Source: Streptomyces zinciresistens K42
Lineage (GTDB): Bacteria; Actinomycetota; Actinomycetes; Streptomycetales; Streptomycetaceae
Length of the DNA: 64,000 nucleotides
NCBI RefSeq assembly: GCF_000225525.1
Contig: NZ_AGBF01000020.1
Location: forward strand, 1-64,000
Direction: 5' to 3'
Below, in pieces: positions 27,429-37,104 of this stretch. Position 1 is the first letter of the stretch, and the number at the start of each line of letters is the position of its first letter. Under the pieces are notes generated by a model. That model saw only the letters and a program-made list of their open reading frames with translations. It ran no database searches and had not been told where the DNA came from. The translations under genes were made by a program, and so were the position numbers.

Positions 27429-29228
27429 TCAGCCGTGCCACGACCGCCACAGTGCCGCGTACGCCCCGTCTGCCCGGACCAGGTCCTCGTGACTGCCCAG
27501 CTCGCTGATGCGGCCGTCCTCCACGACCGCGATGACGTCCGCGTCGTGCGCCGTGTGGAGGCGGTGGGCGATGGCCACCACCGTGCGGCCGTCCAGGACG
27601 CGGGCGAGGGACCGTTCCAGATGGCGGGCCGCGCGCGGGTCCAGGAGCGAGGTCGCCTCGTCCAGGACCAGGGTGTGCGGGTCGGCCAAGACCAGTCGGG
27701 CCAAGGCGATCTGCTGTGCCTGCGCCGGGGTGAGCGCGAACCCGCCGGAGCCGACCTCCGTGTCCAGGCCCTCGTCGAGCGCACGGGTCCACGCGTCCGC
27801 GTCGACCGCGCCCAGCGCCGCCCACAGCTCCGCGTCGGTCGCCCCCGTGCGTGCCAGCAGGAGGTTGTCGCGCAGGGAGCCCACGAACACGTGGTGCTCC
27901 TGGTTGACGAGGGCCACGTGCGAGCGGACGCGTTCGGCGGTCATCTCGGACAGTTCCGCGCCGCCGAGGGTGATCCGGCCGTCGCGGGGCGCGTAGATAC
28001 CGGCGAGCAGGCGGCCCAGTGTGGACTTGCCGGCACCCGAGGGCCCCACCAGGGCCAGCCGGGTGCCCGGCGCGACCTCCAGGGAGACCTTGCGCAGGAC
28101 GTCCACGCCTTCCAGGTAGCCGAAGTGCACGCGGTCGGCTCGCACGTCGCGGCCCTGGGGAGCGAGCTGGGCGTTCCCGGCGTCCGGCTCGATGTCACGG
28201 ACGCCGACCAGGCGGGCCAGCGACACCTGTGCCACCTGAAGCTCGTCGTACCAGCGCAGGATGAGCCCGACGGGGTCCACCAGCATCTGCGCGATCAGCG
28301 CGCCGGTCGTCAGCTGGCCGACGCCGATCCAGCCCCGCAGCACGAACACCCCGCCGATCATCAGGACGGAGGCCAGGACGGTCACATGGGTGATGTTGAT
28401 GACGGGGAAGAGCACCGACCGCAACCAGAGCGTGTAGCGCTCCCACGCAGTCCACTGCTTGACGCGCAGGTCGGACATCTCGACCCGGCGTGCGCCGAGG
28501 CGGTGGGCCTCGACGGTGCGCCCGGCGTCCACGGTCTCGGCGAGCGCGGCGGCGACGGCGGCGTAGCCTGCGGCCTCCGAACGGTAGGCGGCGGGCGCCC
28601 GTCTGAAGTACCAGCGGCAGCCCGCCACCAGCAGGGGCACCGCCAGCAGCACGGCCGCCGCGAGCGGGGGCGCCGTGATGACGAGCCCGCCCAGCAGCAG
28701 GACCACCCAGACCACGCCGATGGCCAGTTGCGGCACCGCCTCACGCATGGCGTTGCCCAGCCGGTCGATGTCCGTGGTGATGCGGGACAGCAGATCGCCG
28801 GTGCCGGCCCGTTCCAGGACGCCCGGCGGCAGCCCGACCGACCGCACGAGGAAGTCCTCGCGCAGATCGGCCAGCATGCGTTCGCCCAGCACGGCGCCGC
28901 GCAGCCGCACCTGCCGTACGAACACGGTCTGGACGAGGAGGGCGGCGGCGAACAGCCCCATGGTGAGTTCGAGTGGGAGACCCCGAGCGGTGATCCCGCG
29001 GCCCCCGTCGCCCGACACCCGTTCCACCAGGTCGCCCAGCAGCCAGGGGCCGACCATCGAGGCGACCACGGCCGCGGTGTTCACGGTGACGAGCAGCAGG
29101 AGGGCACGCCGGTGCCGGCGGAACAGCTCGGTCACGTAGGCGCGTACGGTCGCGGGGGAGCCGACGGGCAGGGTGTTCGCCGTCGTCGGGGCCGCCGGGT
29201 CGTAGGCCGGTGGCGCGACGCCGATCAT
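27429..29228 (-). CDS. ABC exporter half (intact Walker A, degenerate signature)
   Basis: 599 residues: six membrane helices (about 40-330) followed by an ATPase domain. Walker A GPSGAGKST (about 394), Walker B HTLVLDEATSLLD with its catalytic Glu, and H-loop IAHRLHT are normal. The ABC signature LSGGQ is replaced by LTPAQAQQ (about 496). Its ATG overlaps the upstream half's stop by 4 nt (ATGA), so the two are co-translated and surely form a heterodimer. The degenerate motif complements the defects of the partner (29225-31120), leaving one working ATP site. Substrate unknown; probably drug, lipid or peptide export. Confidence 0.92.
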   Translation of the reverse strand: MIGVAPPAYDPAAPTTANTLPVGSPATVRAYVTELFRRHRRALLLLVTVNTAAVVASMVGPWLLGDLVERVSGDGGRGITARGLPLELTMGLFAAALLVQTVFVRQVRLRGAVLGERMLADLREDFLVRSVGLPPGVLERAGTGDLLSRITTDIDRLGNAMREAVPQLAIGVVWVVLLLGGLVITAPPLAAAVLLAVPLLVAGCRWYFRRAPAAYRSEAAGYAAVAAALAETVDAGRTVEAHRLGARRVEMSDLRVKQWTAWERYTLWLRSVLFPVINITHVTVLASVLMIGGVFVLRGWIGVGQLTTGALIAQMLVDPVGLILRWYDELQVAQVSLARLVGVRDIEPDAGNAQLAPQGRDVRADRVHFGYLEGVDVLRKVSLEVAPGTRLALVGPSGAGKSTLGRLLAGIYAPRDGRITLGGAELSEMTAERVRSHVALVNQEHHVFVGSLRDNLLLARTGATDAELWAALGAVDADAWTRALDEGLDTEVGSGGFALTPAQAQQIALARLVLADPHTLVLDEATSLLDPRAARHLERSLARVLDGRTVVAIAHRLHTAHDADVIAVVEDGRISELGSHEDLVRADGAYAALWRSWHG

Positions 29229-31120
29229 GCGGACTCCTCGATCTCTTGCAGTTCCTTGAGTACGTCGTCCTCTTCGGTGAGGCCGCCGTCGCCGGCCAGG
29301 TCTGCGGCCCGCACGGGCGAGGTGCCGAATGCGGTCCGTCCCCGCTGCGCCCCGTCCGTGGCCGAATCCTCGGTCCGGGCGGCCTCTTCGTCGGTCTCCC
29401 GGGCTACCACGGCCCGGTACCGCGGCTCGGCGTGCACCAGTTCGCGGTGGACACCGGCGGCCGCCACCGCGCCCTCGTGGACGAGCACCACCCGGTCGGC
29501 GCGGTCGAGGAGCAGCGGCGAGGAGGTGAACACCACGGTTGTGCGCCCCGCGCGCAGATCTCGCAGCCCCTGGGCGATCCGGGCCTCCGTGTGGGAGTCC
29601 ACGGCGGAGGTCGGCTCGTCCAGGACGAGGACGTCCGGGTCCGCGACGAGCGACCGGGCGAGTGCCAGACGCTGGCGCTGGCCGCCCGACAGGGACCGGC
29701 CGCGCTCGGTGATCAGGGCGTCCATCGCATCGCCGGCCCCGACCGCCCCCTGGAGAAGCGCGGCGAGGACGTCCTCGCACTGCGCAGCGGCCAGTGCACG
29801 CCGGGCCTCGACGCTGCCGGACCTCGGGACGTCGAACAGTTCACGCAGGGTGCCGGAGAGCAGCACCGGATCCTTGTCCTGGACCAGGACGGCCGTACGG
29901 GCGTGTGCGAGCGCCAACTCGTCCAGGGGGACGCCCCCGAGGAGCACCGAGGGGCCTTCCTCCGAGGGGTGGCCGCCCAGCCGTTCGGCCAGCCGTCCGG
30001 CCGCGTCGGGGTCGCCGCACACCACGGCGGTGAACCGGCCGGCCGGGGCCAGCAGTCCGGTGGCCGGGTCGTACAGGTCGCCTGACGGCACCTCGGATCC
30101 GGCGCGTGTACCGCCGGTCTCGGTGGCGCGCTCCAGGGACAGCACCCGCGCGGCCCGCCTGGCCGAGGGCCGCGAGAAGGAGTACGCCATGGCGATCTCC
30201 TCGAAGTGCCGCAAGGGGTAGCTGAGGATCATGATCGAGCTGTAGACGGTGACCAGTTCGCCGACGGAGACCTGGCCCCCGCGGGCGAGCTGGAAGCCGT
30301 ACCAGATCACCGCGATCAGCAGCAGGCCCGGCAGGAGGACCTGGATCGCGGAGATCAGGGCCCACATGCGGGCGCTGCGCACGGCGGCGTGGCGTACCTC
30401 CTGGGAGGCCCGCCGGTAGCGGTCGAGGAACAGTTCCTCGCCGCCGATGCCGCGCAGGACGCGCAGTCCGGCCACCGTGTCGGACGCCAACTCGGTGGCG
30501 CGGCCCGCCTTCTCCCGCTGGAAGTCGGCGCGCCGTGTGGCGTTGGGGAGGAGAGGCAGCACGGAGAGCGCCAGCACCGGCAGGCCCACGGCGACGATGA
30601 CTCCGAGGGCGGGCTGGTAGACGACCAGGCCCGCGCAGACGAGCACGATCGTGGTCGCCGCCGCGGTGAAGCGCGACACGGCTTCGACGAACCAGCCGAT
30701 CTTCTCGACGTCGCCCGTGGAGACGGACACGACCTCACCGGCAGCGACGCGCCGGGTCAGCGCCGAGCCCAACTGAGCGGTCTTGCGGGCGAGGACCTGC
30801 TGGACGCGGGCGGCGGCGGTGATCCAGTTGGTGACGGCGGCGCGGTGCAGGAAGGTCTCGCCGAGCGCGGTGCCGGCGCCGCACAGGGCAAGGAGCCCGC
30901 CCGCGAGGGCGAGCCGCGACCCCGAGCGGTCCACCACCGCCTGCACGGCCGCGCCCACGCAGAACGGCAGCGCGGAGACGGACAGGAAGTGCAGCAACCC
31001 CCAGGCGAGGGCCTTGGCCTGGCCGTCCAACTGGTTCCTGAAGAGCCACCACAGGAAGCGGGGACCCGATCGTGCGTCCGGCACGCCCGGGTCGGCGTAC
31101 GGAAGGTCTTGAATCTGCAT
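29225..31120 (-). CDS. ABC exporter half (degenerate Walker A and H-loop, intact signature)
   Basis: 631 residues: six-helix membrane domain and ATPase domain. The Walker A region reads VVCGDPDAAGRLAERL (about 367), lacking the Gly-Lys-Ser/Thr core. The H-loop reads VFTSSPLLLDRAD, with no His. LSGGQRQRLALAR (about 476) and Walker B VLVLDEPTSAVD are intact. The acidic C-terminal extension ends LKELQEIEESA. Start ATG at 31120 begins MQIQDLPYADPG, a usual opening for these proteins, though the ribosome site is weak. First gene of the two-gene exporter operon. Confidence 0.92.
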   Translation of the reverse strand: MQIQDLPYADPGVPDARSGPRFLWWLFRNQLDGQAKALAWGLLHFLSVSALPFCVGAAVQAVVDRSGSRLALAGGLLALCGAGTALGETFLHRAAVTNWITAAARVQQVLARKTAQLGSALTRRVAAGEVVSVSTGDVEKIGWFVEAVSRFTAAATTIVLVCAGLVVYQPALGVIVAVGLPVLALSVLPLLPNATRRADFQREKAGRATELASDTVAGLRVLRGIGGEELFLDRYRRASQEVRHAAVRSARMWALISAIQVLLPGLLLIAVIWYGFQLARGGQVSVGELVTVYSSIMILSYPLRHFEEIAMAYSFSRPSARRAARVLSLERATETGGTRAGSEVPSGDLYDPATGLLAPAGRFTAVVCGDPDAAGRLAERLGGHPSEEGPSVLLGGVPLDELALAHARTAVLVQDKDPVLLSGTLRELFDVPRSGSVEARRALAAAQCEDVLAALLQGAVGAGDAMDALITERGRSLSGGQRQRLALARSLVADPDVLVLDEPTSAVDSHTEARIAQGLRDLRAGRTTVVFTSSPLLLDRADRVVLVHEGAVAAAGVHRELVHAEPRYRAVVARETDEEAARTEDSATDGAQRGRTAFGTSPVRAADLAGDGGLTEEDDVLKELQEIEESA

Positions 31121-31353
31121 GATGTCCCAGCGGCTCAGTGTCAGAAGAGGAGAAGAGAAGAGGAGAAGAGGAGGGGGGGAAGGGGTGGGAGGATCGCTGA
31201 CGCCGCCCGCGTACGGACCGTCCGCGGCGGCAGCAAACCGTGACAGGTTCGCCGCGCGGCGGGGCCGGACGCAAGGGGTTTTCCGCGGAGCCGATCGGAT
31301 CCGGTCCGGGTCGTTCACGGCCCGCGCCGCGGGCACGGTGCGACGATGGGGCG

Positions 31354-32133
31354 ATGCGGAACGGCGGAGTGCGGCGGGCCGCGGCCACCACGGCGGCTGT
31401 GGTCGGCCTGCTGACGGTGCTGACGGTGCTGACGGCGTGCGAGGGCGCACGCGAGGGCGCTGGCTCCGGCGCGAGCGCGGGTGCCGATGCCGCGGGTGCC
31501 CATGCCGCGGGAGCCGCTCGCGCCCGGTCTGCTTCCCCGGTCGATCCCACCAGGGTCCCGGGGGTCGGCGCCCGGTGGCAGCGGCGTATCCCCGTCGGCT
31601 CACGCCAGGTCGTGGCCGTGTACGGGGAGGGCAGGAACTCGCCGGACGCCACGATCGTTCTCTACCTCAAGCGGGGCACGGACTGGGAGCGTGTGCGCGG
31701 CTGGCCCGGACACAACGGCAAGAAGGGCTGGACGCCCGATCATCGCGAGGGCGACGACCGCAGCCCGGTCGGCGTCTTCACCCTCAGCGACGCAGGGGGT
31801 GTGCTGAAGGACCCTGGATCGAAGCTGCCGTACACGCGTTCGCCGTCGTTCGCCGCGCCGCGCTGGTGGGCGAAGTCGTACTGGCGCGACTTCGATTACG
31901 TCATCGCCGTCGACTACAACCGGGTCAAGGGGACCCCGCCCAACGACCCGGTCCGGCCGCAGGGCCGGCGCAAGGGCGGTGGCATCTGGTTGCACATGGA
32001 CCACGGCAGCGGCACGTCGGCCTGCGTCAGTCTGTCCGAATCGGGAATGCGGTACCTGCTGCGCACGCTCGACCCGGCCCTGCGTCCGGTCGCGGTCATG
32101 GGGGACAAGGCCGCACTGAAGAGGCGGAGTTGA
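31354..32133 (+). CDS. L,D-transpeptidase-family lipoprotein
   Basis: A 259-residue exported protein. Signal sequence ends in the lipobox LTAC (Cys 29). An Ala/Gly linker is followed by the YkuD-like catalytic domain: GWTPDHREGDDRSPVGVFTL, and GGGIWLHMDHGSGTSACVSL containing the His and the nucleophilic Cys (S-x-C form). Members crosslink or modify peptidoglycan with meso-/LL-DAP. The ATG at 31354 has no strong ribosome site; another ATG lies 10 nt upstream out of frame. Divergent from the exporter operon. Confidence 0.85.
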   Translation: MRNGGVRRAAATTAAVVGLLTVLTVLTACEGAREGAGSGASAGADAAGAHAAGAARARSASPVDPTRVPGVGARWQRRIPVGSRQVVAVYGEGRNSPDATIVLYLKRGTDWERVRGWPGHNGKKGWTPDHREGDDRSPVGVFTLSDAGGVLKDPGSKLPYTRSPSFAAPRWWAKSYWRDFDYVIAVDYNRVKGTPPNDPVRPQGRRKGGGIWLHMDHGSGTSACVSLSESGMRYLLRTLDPALRPVAVMGDKAALKRRS

Positions 32134-32402
32134 CGGGGGGAGGTGTCGCCGGAGAGGGGATTCGACCGTGCGGAGGTCGGGGAGCGTCGGTCCGGGGACC
32201 CGACGGTGCGTGGGCCCGTCGGCGCGACGGCCGGGCAAGCGCCCGCGCGCACGGCAGCCGAGGGCGACTACGGCGGTTGCCCCGCGTACGGCGACTACCT
32301 CGCGCGCCCCCACGCCCAGCGGCCCTGAGCAATGACTCCCTCGCCCGGCAGCCCCGCACCACCGGTCCGCCGCTCGGCAGCGCCGCGCCACGACCCCCTC
32401 GC

Positions 32403-32852
32403 TCAGCAGCCCCGTACCGCGTCGCCGTCGATCAGTGTGTCCAGCAGTTCGCCCAGTACCGCGCGCTGCTCCTCCGTCAGCGGGGCGAGGATCTCCTCCG
32501 CCGCTGACCGCCGCGCCCCGTGCAGCTCGCGCAGGGCGCCGCGCCCGTCCTCCGTGAGTTCGATGCGGATCACCCGCCGGTTGGCGGGGTCCGGAACCCG
32601 GCGCACCTTCCCGCTCGCCTCCAGCCCGTCGACCAGCGTCGTCACGGCGCGCGGGACCACTTCAAGGCGTTCGGCGAGGTCCGCCATCCGCGGCGGGGCG
32701 TCGTAGTGCGCCAGCGTGCGCAGCAGACGGGACTGCGCTGGCGTGACACCGAGGCCGCACTCCTGGAGGTGCCGTTTCTGGATCCGGTGCACCCGGCGGG
32801 TGAAGCGCAGCAGCTGCTCGGCGAGCGGGCCGTCGGGATCGGGCATGGTCAT
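32403..32852 (-). CDS. MarR-family transcriptional regulator
   Basis: A 149-residue winged-helix repressor. The fold is recognisable: LLRFTRRVHRIQKRHLQECGLGVTPAQSRLLRTL, DNA-recognition segment MADLAERLEVVPRAVTTLVDGLEASGKV and wing VRRVPDPANRRVIRIELTEDG. It is divergent from an ABC exporter gene and faces a MarR-like palindrome at 32878-32900, so repression of the exporter and itself, relieved by an exported compound, is likely. The ribosome site is poor; an ATG at 32846 is an alternative start. Confidence 0.93.
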   Translation of the reverse strand: MTMPDPDGPLAEQLLRFTRRVHRIQKRHLQECGLGVTPAQSRLLRTLAHYDAPPRMADLAERLEVVPRAVTTLVDGLEASGKVRRVPDPANRRVIRIELTEDGRGALRELHGARRSAAEEILAPLTEEQRAVLGELLDTLIDGDAVRGC

Positions 32853-32877
32853 GCGGGAACAATATCAGGACCACATT

Positions 32878-32900
32878 CATTGTGAGCATAGGTAACAATG
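32878..32900. promoter_or_regulatory. Candidate MarR operator
   Basis: CATTGT (32878-32883) and ACAATG (32895-32900) form an inverted repeat with 11-nt spacing, extendable to TTCATTGT/ACAATGAG with one mismatch. AT-rich and only 26 nt upstream of the marR start, as expected for an autoregulated MarR site. Confidence 0.65.
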
Positions 32901-32910
32901 AGCTAAGCTC

Positions 32911-32949
32911 CGTCAATCCGCAGCGTCAATCCGCAGCGTCAATCCGCAG
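32911..32949. repeat. Three perfect tandem 13-mers in the marR/exporter gap
   Basis: CGTCAATCCGCAG occurs three times head to tail (32911-32923, 32924-32936, 32937-32949), followed by CGTC of a fourth. It starts 10 nt after the MarR-like palindrome and ends about 235 nt before the exporter start. Confidence 0.85.
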
Positions 32950-33183
32950 CGTCGCACCGCACGGCCGCAACACGCCCCGCGGCCGCCTCGCACCCTGGGG
33001 TCGCGCAACCGAACAAATCGAACAACCGCGCAACCGCACCAGCCCGAAGCCGCACCAGCCTGAAAGCCGCAAAGCAGCACCTCCCAATCGCCCGCCCCGA
33101 AGATCCCCCTTCCGATTCCCCCGCCCCCGCCCCCGCCCCCACCCTCTCCTCCCCTCCCGCACATCACACCCCCGTAGGAGCCC

Positions 33184-34986
33184 ATGCATCCCGAGAAGGA
33201 ACCCGTCTGGACCGGGCCGGCCGCCCAGAGCGAGCAGCCCCGGCAGGTCCGCCGCATCCTCCGCCTCTTCCGTCCCTACCGCGGCCGTCTCGCCGTGGTC
33301 GGCCTGCTCGTCGGCGCCGCGTCGCTGGTCGGCGTCGCCACGCCGTTCCTGCTCAAGGCGATCCTCGACGTGGCCATCCCCGAGGGCCGCACCGGACTGC
33401 TGAGCCTGCTCGCGCTCGGCATGATCCTCAGCGCGGTCCTGACCAGCGTCTTCGGCGTACTGCAGACGTTGATCTCCACGACCGTCGGCCAGCGTGTCAT
33501 GCACGACCTGCGGACGGCCGTCTACGGCCGCCTCCAGCGCATGTCGCTCGCCTTCTTCACCCGCACCCGCACCGGCGAGGTCCAGTCCCGCATCGCCAAC
33601 GACATCGGCGGGATGCAGGCCACCGTCACCTCCACGGCGACCTCGCTCGTCTCCAACCTCACCAGCGTGGTCGCCACCGTCGTCGCGATGATCGTCCTCG
33701 ACTGGCGGCTGACCGTCGTCTCCCTGCTGCTGCTCCCGGTGTTCGTCTGGATAAGCCGCCGCGTCGGCAACGAGCGCAAGAAGATCACCACGCAGCGCCA
33801 GAAGCAGATGGCGACGATGGCCGCCACCGTCACCGAGTCGCTGTCGGTGAGCGGGATTCTGCTGGGCCGCACCATGGGCCGTTCCGACTCGCTGACCAAG
33901 GCGTTCGCCGACGAGTCCGAGCGGCTCGTCGACCTGGAGGTCCGCTCGAACATGGCGGGCCGCTGGCGCATGGCCGTGATCACCATCGTGATGGCCGCCA
34001 TGCCCGCCGTCATCTACTGGACCGCGGGCGCCGCGCTGCAGTTCGGCGGACCCGGCGTCTCCCTCGGCACGATCGTCGCCTTCGTCTCGCTCCAGCAGGG
34101 GCTGTTCCGCCCGGCGGTCAGCCTGCTGTCCACCGGTGTGCAGATCCAGGCGTCGCTCGCGCTCTTCCAGCGCATCTTCGAGTACCTGGACCTGCCCGTC
34201 GACATCACCGAGCGCGACGGGGCCGTCCGGCTGGACCACGTCAAGGGCGAGCTCCGCTTCGAGAAGGTCGAGTTCCGCTACGACGGCAAGAGCGGCCCGA
34301 TCCTCGACGGCATCGACCTCGCCGTCCCCGCCGGCGGCAGCCTCGCGGTGGTCGGCCCGACCGGCGCCGGAAAGTCGACCCTCGGCCACCTCGTGCCGCG
34401 CCTGTACGACGTGACGGGCGGCCGGATCACCCTCGACGGGGTCGACGTGCGCGACCTCGACTTCGACACCCTCGCCCGTGCGGTCGGCGTCGTCTCCCAG
34501 GAGACGTACCTCTTCCACGCCTCGGTGGCCGACAACCTGCGCTTCGCCAAGCCCGACGCCACCGACGAGGAACTGCGGGCCGCGGCCGAGGCCGCCCAGA
34601 TCCACGACCACATCGCCTCGCTGCCCGACGGCTACGACACCGTCGTCGGCGAGCGCGGACACCGTTTCTCGGGCGGGGAGAAGCAGCGTCTGGCCATCGC
34701 CAGGACCATCCTGCGCGACCCGCCCGTCCTGGTCCTGGACGAGGCGACCAGCGCGCTGGACACCCGTACCGAACACGCCGTCCAGGCCGCCATCGACGCC
34801 CTGTCCGCCGACCGCACCACGATCACCATCGCGCACCGGCTCTCCACGGTCCGGAGCGCCGACCGGATCGTCGTCCTGGACGCGGGCCGGGTCGCCGAAC
34901 AGGGGACGCACGAGGAACTGCTCCAGCGGGAGGGGCGGTACGCGGCCCTGGTCCGCCGAGACGCCCAACTGGAGCCGACAGGGTGA
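33184..34986 (+). CDS. ABC exporter (fused membrane and ATPase domains, homodimeric type)
   Basis: A 600-residue MsbA/LmrA-like half transporter. Six membrane helices span about 35-320. All ATPase motifs are intact: Walker A GPTGAGKST (about 391), Q-loop VSQETYLF, signature FSGGEKQRLAIAR (about 495), Walker B VLVLDEATSALD and H-loop IAHRLST, so a homodimer with two active sites is expected. Controlled presumably by the divergent MarR regulator; multidrug or lipid export is the family norm. Confidence 0.94.
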   Translation: MHPEKEPVWTGPAAQSEQPRQVRRILRLFRPYRGRLAVVGLLVGAASLVGVATPFLLKAILDVAIPEGRTGLLSLLALGMILSAVLTSVFGVLQTLISTTVGQRVMHDLRTAVYGRLQRMSLAFFTRTRTGEVQSRIANDIGGMQATVTSTATSLVSNLTSVVATVVAMIVLDWRLTVVSLLLLPVFVWISRRVGNERKKITTQRQKQMATMAATVTESLSVSGILLGRTMGRSDSLTKAFADESERLVDLEVRSNMAGRWRMAVITIVMAAMPAVIYWTAGAALQFGGPGVSLGTIVAFVSLQQGLFRPAVSLLSTGVQIQASLALFQRIFEYLDLPVDITERDGAVRLDHVKGELRFEKVEFRYDGKSGPILDGIDLAVPAGGSLAVVGPTGAGKSTLGHLVPRLYDVTGGRITLDGVDVRDLDFDTLARAVGVVSQETYLFHASVADNLRFAKPDATDEELRAAAEAAQIHDHIASLPDGYDTVVGERGHRFSGGEKQRLAIARTILRDPPVLVLDEATSALDTRTEHAVQAAIDALSADRTTITIAHRLSTVRSADRIVVLDAGRVAEQGTHEELLQREGRYAALVRRDAQLEPTG

Positions 34987-35029
34987 CGATATGCCGGACT
35001 TGCCATGCTCTGCGGGTTAACGTTCCGGC

Positions 35030-35881
35030 ATGTACGTGAACACTCCGCCACGGAGCACGATTCGACTGACGCGCCGGGGTCGCACCGCTCTCGTCGCCGC
35101 CGGCGCCGTCGTGGCCGGCACCGTCGTGGCGGTGCCCCTGCTGATCATGAGCGACGACGAGCCCGCCCGGCCGACCTCGCTGGTGATCCCGGAGGGCTGG
35201 CGGGCGAGCCAGGTCTACACGGCCGTCGACAAGGCCCTCGCCCTGCCGCCCGGCAGCACCAGGAAGTCCCTCGGCAAGGCCGGACTCAAACTGCCCAGCG
35301 AGGCCGAGAGCAACCCCGAGGGCTACCTCTTCCCGGCGACGTACCCCCTGGAGCGGGACGGGACCCGGATGACGCCCGAGAGCCTGCTGTCGGCCATGGT
35401 GAACACCGCGAACGAGAAGTTCAGCCGGGCGCCCATCGCCGCCGGCGCCCAGCGCAACGCCATGAACGTCTACCAGGCGGTCACCATCGCGAGCCTCGTC
35501 CAGGCGGAGGCGGCCACCAGGGCCGACATGGCCAAGGTCGCCCGCGTCGTCTTCAACCGGCTCGAACGCGGCATGCCGCTCCAGATGGACTCGACCGTCA
35601 ACTACGCCCTCAACCGCTCCTCGATCCGCACGACCGAGGCGGACACGCGCGTCGAGAGTCCCTACAACTCCTATCAGCGCATGGGGCTGCCGCCCACGCC
35701 GATCGACAGTCCGGGCGAGGACGCGATGCGCGCCGCGGTCAACCCGGCCGCGGGGGACTGGCTGTACTTCGTCACGGTCAAGCCGGGCGACACCCGTTTC
35801 ACCGCCGACTACGCCGAACACCAGCGCAACGTGGCCGAGTTCACCCGCCAGCAGAAGGCGAGCCCGAAACCCGGCGCGTGA
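35030..35881 (+). CDS. MltG-like endolytic transglycosylase (YceG family), short form
   Basis: A 283-residue protein with a basic N-terminus and one membrane anchor (ALVAAGAVVAGTVVAVPLLIM). The YceG domain is recognisable by VIPEGWRASQVYTAV, PEGYLFPATYPL, VTIASLVQAEAA with the catalytic Glu in the usual place, VFNRLERGMPLQMDSTVNYAL and SPYNSYQRMGLPPTPIDSPG. It would cut nascent glycan strands at the membrane. The housekeeping Streptomyces MltG is much longer, so this is probably a second paralogue. The start lacks a ribosome site and may be leaderless. Confidence 0.9.
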   Translation: MYVNTPPRSTIRLTRRGRTALVAAGAVVAGTVVAVPLLIMSDDEPARPTSLVIPEGWRASQVYTAVDKALALPPGSTRKSLGKAGLKLPSEAESNPEGYLFPATYPLERDGTRMTPESLLSAMVNTANEKFSRAPIAAGAQRNAMNVYQAVTIASLVQAEAATRADMAKVARVVFNRLERGMPLQMDSTVNYALNRSSIRTTEADTRVESPYNSYQRMGLPPTPIDSPGEDAMRAAVNPAAGDWLYFVTVKPGDTRFTADYAEHQRNVAEFTRQQKASPKPGA

Positions 35882-35899
35882 GCGGCGGGCCCGGGTGCG

Positions 35900-36985
35900 T
35901 CAGGCCGCCGCCCGCTCCCCGGCCAGCAGCCGCCTGATGTCCCGTACGGCCGCGCGGCCCGCCCGGTTGGCGCCGATCGTGCTGGCCGAGGGGCCGTATC
36001 CGACCAGGTGCACGCGGGGGTCGGCGACCGCGCGCGTGCCCTCGACCCGGATGCCGCCGCCCGCCTCGCGCAGCCGCAGCGGCGCCAGGTGGTCGAGGGC
36101 GGCCCGGAAGCCGGTGGCCCACAGGATCACATCGGCGGCCACCCGCCGCCCGTCCTGCCACTCGGCCCCGTCCGGTGTGATCCGGTCGAACATGGGCTGC
36201 CGGTCCAGGACGCCGTTCGCCAGCCCCTCGCGGATCGCGTCGTTCAGCGGCAGACCCGTCACCGAGACCACGCTTCTGGGCGGCAGGCCCTGCCGGACCC
36301 GCTCCTCGACGAGCGCGACCGCCGCCCGGCCCACGTCCTCGCTGAACGGGCCCTCGCGGAACACGGGCGGGCGCCGGGTGACCCAGGTCGTGGCCGCCGC
36401 GACGGGAGCGATCTCCAGCAGGTGCTGGGTGCCGGAGGCGCCGCCGCCCACCACGATCACCCGCCGACCGGCGAACGCCTCGGGGCCGGGGTACTGCGCG
36501 GTGTGCAACTGCCGCCCCCGGAAGGTCTCCTGACCGCGGTAGCGCGGCCAGAACGGCCGGTCCCAGGTGCCGGTCGCGTTGATCAGGGCCCGCGTCGACC
36601 ACGTGCCGGCCGAACTCTCGACGAGGAGCCGTCCGCCCTCGCCCTCGCGCACCGCCCGCACCTCGACGGGCCGGCGCACCCGCAGCCCGAAGGTCCGCTC
36701 GTAGGAGTCGAAGTACTCGGTGATGACCTGCGACGACGGCCGGTCCGGATCGGCCCCGGTCAGCTCCATGCCCGGCAGCGCGTGCATCCCGTGCACCTTG
36801 CCGTACGTCAGTGAGGGCCACCGGAACTGCCAGGCGCCCCCGGGGCCGGGAGCGTGATCGAGGACGACGAAGTCTCGGTCGGGCTCGAATCCGGTGCGCC
36901 GCAGGTGGTAGGCGCTGGACAGACCTGCCTGACCCGCGCCTATGACGACGACGTCGATGTCCGCGACAGCCTCAGCAGTGTTCAC
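35900..36985 (-). CDS. Flavin-containing monooxygenase-like NAD(P)H/FAD oxidoreductase
   Basis: 361 residues with two nucleotide-binding motifs: FAD site VVVIGAGQAGLSSAYHL near the N-terminus and NAD(P) site VIVVGGGASGTQHLLE near 175. Further family marks are PGPGGAWQFRWPSL, LINATGTWDRPFWP and VILWATGFRAALDHL. It resembles the CzcO/YhjG-type putative monooxygenases of actinobacteria. Start is GTG at 36985. Stand-alone gene facing the MltG-like gene; substrate unknown. Confidence 0.88.
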   Translation of the reverse strand: MNTAEAVADIDVVVIGAGQAGLSSAYHLRRTGFEPDRDFVVLDHAPGPGGAWQFRWPSLTYGKVHGMHALPGMELTGADPDRPSSQVITEYFDSYERTFGLRVRRPVEVRAVREGEGGRLLVESSAGTWSTRALINATGTWDRPFWPRYRGQETFRGRQLHTAQYPGPEAFAGRRVIVVGGGASGTQHLLEIAPVAAATTWVTRRPPVFREGPFSEDVGRAAVALVEERVRQGLPPRSVVSVTGLPLNDAIREGLANGVLDRQPMFDRITPDGAEWQDGRRVAADVILWATGFRAALDHLAPLRLREAGGGIRVEGTRAVADPRVHLVGYGPSASTIGANRAGRAAVRDIRRLLAGERAAA

Positions 36986-37104
36986 GCCTCTGCCAACCCG
37001 CGCGCGGGCGCGGATCTTCCCCGCTACGGGACGGGCGGGGCGCGAGCGGCCGGGACCGGCCGGGACGCGGGGCGGACTCCGTCCGATGGGCGAGTATGGA
37101 AGGC

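Noticed and set aside
21711-30221. A giant plus-strand open frame of about 2,800 codons opposite tesB, the helicase and the ABC exporter
   Set aside because: It lies antisense to well-supported genes and its residues are composition-driven (Arg, Ala, Gly, Pro rich). It arises from high GC at third positions of the minus-strand genes.
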